From Butyrivibrio sp. (GTDB lineage Bacteria > Bacillota > Clostridia > Lachnospirales > Lachnospiraceae), in contig JAILEJ010000104.1 in NCBI GenBank assembly GCA_024688095.1, positions 1-12,833 of the forward strand: 12,833 bases of DNA. Direction: 5' to 3'. Shown in pieces: positions 6,664 through 12,833 of the stretch (positions are counted from its first letter, which is position 1; each line of letters begins with the position of its first letter). The position numbers and the translations under genes were made by a program. The notes under the pieces are model-generated. The model saw only the letters and a program-made list of their open reading frames with translations, was not told the origin of the DNA and made no database searches.

Positions 6664-7656
6664 TTACTCCTCTCTGTATCCGGCAAGGAATTCAACATAT
6701 CTTCCTGTACCAATAGCTACGGCTGTCATTGGATCTTCAGCTGTAACAGTATTGATTCCAGTCTTTGAGGCAATTAAGTCTTCAAGTCCACGAAGCAGAC
6801 TACCACCACCTGTAAGTACAATTCCTCTGTCTGCAATATCTGCAGCAAGTTCAGGTGGAGTCTTTTCAAGTACTCCATGAATAGCTTCTACTATCTGTGT
6901 TGTTGTTTCTCTAAGTGCCTCTTCTGTCTCTTCTGAGGATACTTTAACGGTCTTTGGAAGACCAGTTACAAGGTTTCTACCACGTACATCCATATAATCT
7001 GCTTCTGCACGTGGATAAGCAGCACCTATTTTTATCTTAATATCTTCTGCGGTTCTCTCACCGATAAGAAGATTGTGCTTCTTTCTCATATAACGAACGA
7101 TAGCTTCATCAAAATCGTCACCTGCAATCTTAACTGAAGTACTTACAACTGTTCCTCCAAGTGAGATAACAGCGATATCTGATGTACCACCACCTATATC
7201 AACAATCATGTTTCCACATGGTTTTGTAATATCTATACCTGCACCTATAGCAGCTGCGATAGGCTCTTCGATAATCTTAACATATCTTGCTCCAGCCATA
7301 AGTGTTGCATCTTCTACGGCCTTACGCTCTACTTCTGTAACGCCACTAGGTACACAAACTGCAATAAGTGGTTTACGGAATGTCTTACGTCCGATTGCCT
7401 TTGTTATGAAGTACTTCATCATCTGCTCTGTTACTTTATAATCAGAAATAACGCCCTGACGAAGTGGTCTTACTGCTACTATATTTCCAGGTGTACGTCC
7501 AAGCATAAGACGTGCATCTTCTCCGATTGCTCTTATTTTTTCTGTATCTCTGTCGTAAGCTACAACTGAGGGTTCTTTTAATACAACGCCCTTTCCTCTC
7601 AAATATACAAGAATGCTGGCTGTTCCCAAATCAATTCCTATATCAGTGTACTGCAT
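6664..7656 (-). CDS. mreB: MreB/Mbl-family actin-like cell-shape protein
   Basis: A 330-residue bacterial actin that forms membrane-associated filaments directing side-wall peptidoglycan synthesis. The actin-fold ATPase motifs are in place: phosphate-1 loop DIGIDLGTA (5-13), catalytic-region Glu-Glu-Pro (130-132), phosphate-2 DIGGGTSD (153-160), and the adenosine motif GIVLTGGGSLLRG (278-290). IGERTAEDIKIKIG (198-211) is typical of MreB/Mbl. Length is normal for the family. The ATG follows AAAGGGG by 12 nt. There are no mreC/mreD neighbours; instead it heads a flagellar rod cluster, as mbl does in B. subtilis, so this is more likely an Mbl-type paralogue than the division/wall-cluster MreB. 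A sigma-28-like promoter upstream suggests transcription with motility genes. Family assignment is secure; paralogue assignment rests on synteny. Confidence 0.95.
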   Translation of the reverse strand: MQYTDIGIDLGTASILVYLRGKGVVLKEPSVVAYDRDTEKIRAIGEDARLMLGRTPGNIVAVRPLRQGVISDYKVTEQMMKYFITKAIGRKTFRKPLIAVCVPSGVTEVERKAVEDATLMAGARYVKIIEEPIAAAIGAGIDITKPCGNMIVDIGGGTSDIAVISLGGTVVSTSVKIAGDDFDEAIVRYMRKKHNLLIGERTAEDIKIKIGAAYPRAEADYMDVRGRNLVTGLPKTVKVSSEETEEALRETTTQIVEAIHGVLEKTPPELAADIADRGIVLTGGGSLLRGLEDLIASKTGINTVTAEDPMTAVAIGTGRYVEFLAGYREE

Positions 7657-7697
7657 AATATATTCAGTCCCCTTTCCGGATCATATACAAATGTAAA

Positions 7698-7711
7698 CGC
7701 GCAAAGGCGCG
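7698..7711 (-). promoter_or_regulatory. GC-rich hairpin in the mreB leader
   Basis: CGCGC and GCGCG pair perfectly around a 4-nt loop, the most GC-rich spot in an otherwise AT-rich leader. It lies about 41 nt before the mreB start and is followed on the minus strand by TTTACATTTG, too little T to be a clear terminator. It could stabilise the 5' end of a transcript starting near 7733. The stem is only 5 bp, so functional significance is uncertain. Confidence 0.35.
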
Positions 7712-7739
7712 GATAATAAATTTAATCATAGTCACTAGC

Positions 7740-7768
7740 ATTATAAACCAGAAAGAAAAAAAATTAAA
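7740..7768 (-). promoter_or_regulatory. Possible sigma-A promoter for mreB
   Basis: A perfect TATAAT -10 box lies at 7745-7740 on the minus strand. With a 17-nt spacer the -35 position reads TTTAAT (7768-7763), a poor match to TTGACA. An 8-T run fills most of the spacer. The predicted start is near 7733, giving a leader of about 77 nt. This could provide vegetative expression of the shape gene independent of the motility sigma factor. The -35 is weak, so confidence is moderate at best. Confidence 0.4.
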
Positions 7769-7792
7769 CCGATTTCACTAAATTTTAAGGAA

Positions 7793-7809
7793 CTGATTAT
7801 AATAATCAG
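7793..7809 (-). promoter_or_regulatory. Perfect palindrome just downstream of the sigma-28-like promoter
   Basis: CTGATTA (7793-7799) and TAATCAG (7803-7809) form a perfect 7-bp inverted repeat with a 3-nt spacer. It would lie about 8-25 nt into the transcript predicted from the sigma-28-like promoter. It could be an operator for a dimeric repressor or a 5' hairpin. There is no T-tract right after it, so it is not a convincing terminator. Confidence 0.4.
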
Positions 7810-7823
7810 ATACTCCATATCTT

Positions 7824-7851
7824 TTATCGGCAATACGTTCAAAAAAATTTA
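7824..7851 (-). promoter_or_regulatory. Sigma-28/sigma-D (FliA-type) motility promoter
   Basis: On the minus strand the sequence reads TAAA (7851-7848), a 16-nt spacer, then GCCGATAA (7831-7824). The -10 element is identical to the E. coli FliA consensus and matches the B. subtilis sigma-D consensus at seven of eight positions; spacing is within the accepted 14-16 nt. It points to mreB-flgF-flgG-flgJ, with a predicted start near 7817 and a leader of about 160 nt. The downstream flagellar rod genes make a motility sigma promoter expected in context. No other gene lies between it and mreB. Confidence 0.75.
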
Positions 7852-7858
7852 GTCTTCT

Positions 7859-7881
7859 GGAAAAATTATTTAGTTTTTTCC
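7859..7881 (-). other. AT-rich inverted repeat after uvrA (weak terminator candidate)
   Basis: GGAAAAA and TTTTTCC form a 7-bp stem with a 9-nt loop, 76-98 nt after the uvrA stop. On the minus strand a run of seven T residues (7847-7841) follows, but only after 11 nt, so this is a poor intrinsic terminator. No better terminator for uvrA is visible in the 7657-7956 gap, so some read-through from uvrBA into mreB is possible. Confidence 0.3.
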
Positions 7882-7956
7882 GAATGTGAATATAAACAGT
7901 CAGCGTTTCTTCTTAATATATTTATTTGAAACTTCTGTTTCTTTTTTATTATGCAC

Positions 7957-10854
7957 TTACGCCTTGAGCATTTTCTTTATATAAGCTCCGGTATATGATT
8001 CCTTACACTTTGCAACCTGTTCAGGAGTTCCCTGGACAACTACTGTTCCACCTTTATCTCCGCCTTCAGGGCCCATATCGATAATATAATCACCTGTTTT
8101 GATAACATCCAGATTATGCTCAATGACTACAACAGTATTTCCATTATCGGTAAGCTTCTGTAGAATTTTTACAAGTTTTTGTACATCTGCAAAATGAAGA
8201 CCTGTTGTAGGCTCATCCAGAATATAGATAGTATGTCCTGTACCAATTTTACTAAGCTCTGTGGCAAGCTTTATACGCTGTGCCTCACCTCCTGAAAGTT
8301 CTGTTGAAGGCTGTCCCAGTTTAAGATATCCAAGTCCTACATCATATAAGGTCTGTATTTTTCTCTTAATCGTTTTTACATTTTCAAAAAATTCAAGAGC
8401 TTCCTCAACTCTCATATCAAGAACATCATAGATGCTCTTCCCTTTATATTTAACTTCAAGAGTTTCGTGATTATATCTCTTACCACCACAAACTTCACAA
8501 GGCACATATACATCAGGAAGGAAGTGCATTTCAATCTTGATGATACCATCACCGCTGCAGGCTTCACATCTTCCACCTTTAACATTAAAGGAAAAGCGTC
8601 CCTTTTTGTATCCCCTTGCCTTTGCATCTGGAGTTCCGGCAAAAAGATCTCTTATCATATCAAATACACCAGTATATGTAGCAGGGTTTGAACGTGGAGT
8701 TCTTCCTATTGGTGACTGGTCAATATTGATTATCTTATCAAGCTGTTCAATACCTTCCATGCTCTTGTGTTTTCCAGGTATTGTTCTTGCACGATTGAGT
8801 TCTTTGGCAAGTCTCTTATACATAATCTCATTTACAAGTGAACTTTTACCTGATCCTGAAACGCCTGTTACTATTGTAAGAACGCCAAGTGGAACCTTAA
8901 CATTTATATTCTTAAGGTTGTTTTCCTGTGCACCCTTTATAGTCAGCCATCCTTCAGGCTTTCTTCTGGTCTTTGGTACCTCTATCTTAAGATTGCCCTT
9001 AAGGTACTGTCCCGTAACTGATTCAGGAACTTCCATAATTTCTTCAGCAGTTCCAACTGCAACAATTTCTCCGCCATGCTCGCCCGCTCCAGGTCCTACA
9101 TCCACGATGTAGTCAGCTTCTCTCATCGTATCTTCATCATGTTCAACTACAATAAGAGTGTTACCAAGGTCTCTTAAGTTTTTGAGCGTATTTAAGAGTT
9201 TATCATTGTCCCTCTGATGAAGGCCGATACTAGGTTCATCAAGAATATAGCAGACACCACAAAGGCCTGAACCAATCTGGGTTGCCAGTCTTATTCTCTG
9301 AGCTTCACCACCTGAAAGTGTTCCTGTTGCTCTTGAAAGTGTAAGATAATCAAGTCCTACATCTATAAGGAAGCCTACTCTTGCTCTTATCTCTTTTAAA
9401 ACCTGCGCACCAATAAGCTCCTGCTGCTTTGTCAGGTGCAGATTCTGGAGATAATCATAGAGCTTTTCAATTGACATTGATGTAATTTCATAAATATTTT
9501 TATCATCTATGGTTACTGCAAGAGATTCTTTTTTAAGTCTCATTCCATTACATTCTGCGCATGGAGTGATTCTCATAAATTCTTCGTACTCTGCCTTTGA
9601 GGTCTCAGAAGCTGTTTCTCTGTATCTTTGCTCAACGTTTTTGATAAGTCCGTCAAAAAGAATAGGATATACACCCTCACCTCTCTGGCCCTTGTAATGA
9701 ACCTGGACTTTTTTGTCAGCACCGTGAATCAGCATCTTCTGAACCTTTGGTGATAAATCCTCAAATGGTGTATCTAGGCTAAACTTGTACTCCTTTGCCA
9801 GTGCCTGTAAAAGAGCATTTGAAAAGCTTCCCTCTTTATTGGCAGACTGCCATCCCATAACTACAATACATCCATCATTAATAGAAAGAGATTTATCCGG
9901 GATCATAAGATCCTCATCAAATTCCATTTTGTAACCAAGTCCAAGACAGACAGGGCATGCTCCAAATGGATTATTGAAAGAAAAGCTTCTTGGCTCAATT
10001 TCAGAAATACTTGTTCCGCAATTTGAGCACGCAAAGTTCTGGCTGAAATTGAGGAGCTTTCCTCCAATTACATCCACCTGTAAAAGTCCTTCTGTCAGTT
10101 TTACAGAATTTTCGATTGAATCTGTAAGTCTGCGTCTAAGGCTTTCTTTATCTTCCTTTATAACAAGTCTGTCTACAATAATCTCGATATTATGCTTAAT
10201 GTTTTTATCTAAAGAAATTTCTTCAGAAAGGTCGTACTGGTTTCCATCAATTCTTACTCTTACGTAACCAGCTCTTTTGGCTCTGTCGAGCACCTTTTCA
10301 TGCTGACCTTTTCTTCCTCTTACAACTGGCGCAAGAAGCTGCAGCTTAGTGCCTGGTTCAAGCTCCAAAATCTGATCTGCCATTTCATCTACAGACTGTC
10401 TCTTTATCTCTTTTCCACAATTAGGGCAGTGTGGCACACCAATCCTTGCATAAAGGAGCCTGAAGTGATCATATATTTCTGTAACTGTTCCAACTGTTGA
10501 ACGTGGGTTTCTGTTGGTTGATTTCTGGTCAATTGAAATTGTTGGTGACAAGCCTTCAATATTATCCACGTTTGGCTTGTCCATCTGCCCAAGAAACATT
10601 CTTGCATAGGAAGAGAGTGACTCCATATAACGCCTCTGACCTTCTGCAAAAATGGTATCAAAGGCAAGTGAAGACTTACCTGATCCTGATAATCCTGTAA
10701 ATACTGTAAGAGATTCTCTTGGAATATTGATATCAACACTCTTCAGATTATTTTCCCTTGCCCCTCTTACTCTTATGTAATCGTGAATATCTGACGACCT
10801 GATCTTCCTGGCTGTAGTATTCACTCTTGTCATTCTGTCATTATTTTCCGACAT
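7957..10854 (-). CDS. uvrA: Excinuclease ABC subunit A (UvrA)
   Basis: The damage-sensing ATPase of nucleotide excision repair; a UvrA dimer loads UvrB at the lesion. At 965 residues it is full length for the family. It has two ABC modules: Walker A GLSGSGKS (54-61) and GVSGSGKS (664-671), signatures LSGGEAQR (513-520 and 853-860), and Walker B ILDEPS (537-542) and ILDEPT (878-883). Zinc modules show as C276/C279-C300/C303 and C763/C766-C786/C789; further CxxC pairs lie at 143/146 and 432/435. The conserved N-terminal block IRVRGARENNLK begins at residue 27, so the first ~25 residues are a polar extension. AAGGA lies 12 nt before the ATG at 10852-10854; Met8 is an alternative. It follows uvrB after 107 nt of very AT-rich DNA without a recognisable terminator, so uvrBA is probably one operon. 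No LexA/DinR-type box is visible in that gap. Confidence 0.98.
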   Translation of the reverse strand: MSENNDRMTRVNTTARKIRSSDIHDYIRVRGARENNLKSVDINIPRESLTVFTGLSGSGKSSLAFDTIFAEGQRRYMESLSSYARMFLGQMDKPNVDNIEGLSPTISIDQKSTNRNPRSTVGTVTEIYDHFRLLYARIGVPHCPNCGKEIKRQSVDEMADQILELEPGTKLQLLAPVVRGRKGQHEKVLDRAKRAGYVRVRIDGNQYDLSEEISLDKNIKHNIEIIVDRLVIKEDKESLRRRLTDSIENSVKLTEGLLQVDVIGGKLLNFSQNFACSNCGTSISEIEPRSFSFNNPFGACPVCLGLGYKMEFDEDLMIPDKSLSINDGCIVVMGWQSANKEGSFSNALLQALAKEYKFSLDTPFEDLSPKVQKMLIHGADKKVQVHYKGQRGEGVYPILFDGLIKNVEQRYRETASETSKAEYEEFMRITPCAECNGMRLKKESLAVTIDDKNIYEITSMSIEKLYDYLQNLHLTKQQELIGAQVLKEIRARVGFLIDVGLDYLTLSRATGTLSGGEAQRIRLATQIGSGLCGVCYILDEPSIGLHQRDNDKLLNTLKNLRDLGNTLIVVEHDEDTMREADYIVDVGPGAGEHGGEIVAVGTAEEIMEVPESVTGQYLKGNLKIEVPKTRRKPEGWLTIKGAQENNLKNINVKVPLGVLTIVTGVSGSGKSSLVNEIMYKRLAKELNRARTIPGKHKSMEGIEQLDKIINIDQSPIGRTPRSNPATYTGVFDMIRDLFAGTPDAKARGYKKGRFSFNVKGGRCEACSGDGIIKIEMHFLPDVYVPCEVCGGKRYNHETLEVKYKGKSIYDVLDMRVEEALEFFENVKTIKRKIQTLYDVGLGYLKLGQPSTELSGGEAQRIKLATELSKIGTGHTIYILDEPTTGLHFADVQKLVKILQKLTDNGNTVVVIEHNLDVIKTGDYIIDMGPEGGDKGGTVVVQGTPEQVAKCKESYTGAYIKKMLKA

Positions 10855-10961
10855 TTTTTTCTAACTTCCTTCTAAAATCAATAAAACTATTTTGGGTTAT
10901 ACTATAAAAATATTATTATTTATCTATTCATTTATTCTCTAATGAAATTTTTGGATTTAGT

Positions 10962-12833
10962 TCATGAAAGCTTCTCCAGATTCTTTTTCAGATCGATCAT
11001 CTGGTCACGCAGCATAGCAGCTGATTCAAAGTCGAGTTCTGCAGCAGCTTTTTTCATCTTACGCTGAACCTTGGCTATGAGCTTTTCGATTTCTTCCTTA
11101 CTCATAGACTCAGGATCTTTTTCAAACTTAACTTCTTCCTTGGCAATCTCTTTGGTAATACTTATGAGGTCACGAACTGCCTTCTTAATGGTCTGTGGTG
11201 TGATTCCATGTTCTTCATTATATTTATTCTGAATTGCTCGCCTTCTCTCGGTTTCATCAATAGCTTTTCTCATGGAATCTGTCATATTATCAGCATACAT
11301 GATAACGCGGCCTTCTGAATTTCTCGCAGCTCTACCAATTGTCTGAATAAGCGATGTCTCTGAACGAAGAAATCCTTCCTTATCAGCATCGATTATGGCA
11401 ACAAGAGATATTTCAGGAATATCAAGACCTTCTCTAAGGAGGTTGATACCAACAAGTACATCAAAAACGTCAAGTCGCATATCTCTTATGATTTCAGATC
11501 TTTCAAGTGTATCTATATCTGAATGCAGGTACTTTACCCTGATTCCAGCTTCTGCAAGATATTCTGTAAGGTCCTCTGCCATTCTCTTTGTAAGCGTTGT
11601 TACAAGAACTTTGTTCTTTTTATCTGTTTCAGTTCTTATCTCAGAAATAAGGTCATCGATCTGGCCTTCAACAGGTCGAACGGATATCTCAGGATCAAGA
11701 AGGCCTGTTGGCCTTATAACCTGTTCTGTTCTAAGCAGTTCATGCTCCTCTTCATATTTTCCTGGAGTTGCAGAGCAGAATAAGAGCTGATCTATATGTG
11801 TTTCAAATTCTTCAAAATTAAGTGGTCTGTTATCCAAAGCTGATGGGAGTCTGAATCCATATTCCACAAGGGTTTCCTTTCTGGATCTGTCCCCGTGATA
11901 CATCGCGCCAATCTGAGGGATTGTCATATGTGATTCATCTACTATTATTAGGAAATCTCTGTCAAAGAAATCTAATAGTGTAAGAGGTGGTTCTCCCGGC
12001 TCCATGAAATTCAAATGCCTTGAGTAATTCTCAATTCCAGAGCAGAAGCCTGTTTCTCTCATCATCTCAATATCAAAGTTAGTTCTTTCAGAAATCCTCT
12101 GGGCCTCCAAAAGCTTATCCTCGCCTTTGAAATATCTGACTCTGTCTTCAAGCTCTTTTTCTATATTTACACATGCAAGATTTATCTTATCCTGTGGCAC
12201 AACATAATGTGATGCAGGATATATCATAACGTGTGTAAGTTCGTTATGAACTATACCTGTTACCGGCTCTACCTCTGTTATTCTGTCTATCTCATCGCCA
12301 AAAAATTCTACTCTGATAAGAAACTCATCCGAGTTTGCAAGGCATATCTCTACAACATCGCCTCGAACTCTGAAATTTGAACGCTCGAGCGCCATGTCGT
12401 TTCTGTTATACTGAGTTGCAATAAGCATTTCAATCAGCTTATCCCTGTCCATCTGCATTCCAGGTCTTAGTGAAATCGACATCCCTTTAAATTCATCAGG
12501 ACTACCAAGACCATATATACAGGATACACTGGCAATAACAATTACATCTTTTCTCTCTGCAAGGGATGCAGTGGCAGAAAGACGCAGCTTATCTATCTCA
12601 TCATTTATTGCAGAATCCTTGGATATATATGTATCTGTCTGCGGAACATATGCCTCTGGCTGATAGTAATCATAGTATGAAACAAAATATTCTACTGCAT
12701 TTTCCGGAAAGAATTCTTTCATCTCGCCGTAAAGCTGTCCTGCCAGGGTTTTATTATGGCTTATGATAAGCGTTGGTTTATTTAGTGCTGCAATAACATT
12801 AGCCATGGTAAATGTCTTACCAGAACCTGTAAC
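10962..12833 (-). CDS. uvrB: Excinuclease ABC subunit B (UvrB; 5' end outside window)
   Basis: The central helicase-like subunit of UvrABC, which verifies damage and recruits UvrC. The reading frame stays open to the right edge: the first visible residues VTGSGKTFT (Walker A, 12807-12833) precede MANVIAALN, so about 40 N-terminal residues are missing and the internal Met at 12806 is not the start. The 623 visible residues plus about 40 fit the usual 660-670. Other landmarks are the tyrosine-rich beta-hairpin YYDYYQPEAYVPQTD (about 12633-12677), which clamps a DNA strand, Walker B VDESH (about 11928-11942), the TIGRAARN motif VI (about 11322-11345), and a C-terminal UVR domain (about 10985-11095) that binds UvrC. 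It ends with TGA at 10962-10964. The upstream regulatory region, where an SOS box would be sought, is outside the window. Confidence 0.98.
   Translation of the reverse strand, partial: VTGSGKTFTMANVIAALNKPTLIISHNKTLAGQLYGEMKEFFPENAVEYFVSYYDYYQPEAYVPQTDTYISKDSAINDEIDKLRLSATASLAERKDVIVIASVSCIYGLGSPDEFKGMSISLRPGMQMDRDKLIEMLIATQYNRNDMALERSNFRVRGDVVEICLANSDEFLIRVEFFGDEIDRITEVEPVTGIVHNELTHVMIYPASHYVVPQDKINLACVNIEKELEDRVRYFKGEDKLLEAQRISERTNFDIEMMRETGFCSGIENYSRHLNFMEPGEPPLTLLDFFDRDFLIIVDESHMTIPQIGAMYHGDRSRKETLVEYGFRLPSALDNRPLNFEEFETHIDQLLFCSATPGKYEEEHELLRTEQVIRPTGLLDPEISVRPVEGQIDDLISEIRTETDKKNKVLVTTLTKRMAEDLTEYLAEAGIRVKYLHSDIDTLERSEIIRDMRLDVFDVLVGINLLREGLDIPEISLVAIIDADKEGFLRSETSLIQTIGRAARNSEGRVIMYADNMTDSMRKAIDETERRRAIQNKYNEEHGITPQTIKKAVRDLISITKEIAKEEVKFEKDPESMSKEEIEKLIAKVQRKMKKAAAELDFESAAMLRDQMIDLKKNLEKLS

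Noticed and set aside
6236..6880. Plus-strand open frame of 214 codons
   Set aside because: It runs antisense through the flgF-like and mreB genes, has no recognisable motifs, and its composition is that of a shadow frame.
7746..7823. 25-codon minus-strand open frame starting just after the sigma-28 -10 box
   Set aside because: It has no Shine-Dalgarno site, starts almost at the predicted transcript start, and overlaps the palindrome and T-rich promoter spacer.
7928..7941. GAAAC/GTTTC hairpin followed by T6 on the plus strand
   Set aside because: The stem is only 5 bp and there is no plus-strand gene to terminate; on the minus strand no T-tract follows.
8537..9112. Plus-strand open frame of 191 codons
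   Set aside because: Antisense to the conserved second half of uvrA; no family resemblance.
9221..9240. GCCGATAC on the plus strand as another sigma-28 promoter
   Set aside because: No TAAA element lies 14-16 nt upstream, and it is inside conserved uvrA coding sequence pointing antisense.
10855..10961. SOS (LexA/DinR) box or promoter between uvrB and uvrA
   Set aside because: No GAAC-N4-GTTC-like dyad was seen; -10-like AT-rich stretches lack a credible -35 partner.
12804..12806. ATG as start of uvrB
   Set aside because: The frame continues upstream to the window edge and encodes the Walker A motif of UvrB, so this Met is internal.

Overview
The window comes from a low-GC, flagellated Gram-positive bacterium of the class Clostridia, probably a Lachnospiraceae relative such as Butyrivibrio or Pseudobutyrivibrio. 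That assignment is inferred from AT-rich gaps, purine-rich Shine-Dalgarno sites, a RecD2-type helicase without RecBC, a large YfhO-family protein, and an MreB/Mbl gene joined to two flagellar rod genes as in Bacillus subtilis (mbl-flhO-flhP). Every convincing gene lies on the minus strand, so transcription runs from right to left.

Reading with transcription: uvrB (5' end outside the window) and uvrA, two subunits of the nucleotide-excision-repair UvrABC nuclease, come first. A 300-bp gap follows, holding a near-consensus motility sigma factor (sigma-28/sigma-D) promoter, a possible sigma-A promoter and small hairpins. Next is a tight cluster: an MreB/Mbl cell-shape actin, a FlgF/FlhO-like rod protein starting at TTG 3 nt after the mreB stop, a FlgG/FlhP-like distal rod protein, and a short FlgJ-type rod-binding protein without a muramidase domain. 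A clear intrinsic terminator ends it. The promoter, spacing and terminator suggest one shape-plus-rod transcription unit.

Beyond the terminator lies a tandem array of nine ~18-bp units with a 36-bp higher-order period. It fills most of the gap before a 913-residue polytopic YfhO-family (GT-C-like) membrane protein. That gene is followed after 23 nt by recD2, which runs off the left edge of the window.

The proteins belong to known families; no clearly new enzyme system is seen. The observations most worth checking are the sigma-28-like promoter ahead of an mreB homologue, implying that a shape gene is read with the motility regulon, and the 18/36-bp array, which also reads as a degenerate hexapeptide repeat on the minus strand. 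No tRNA, rRNA, CRISPR, insertion sequence or plus-strand gene was found.
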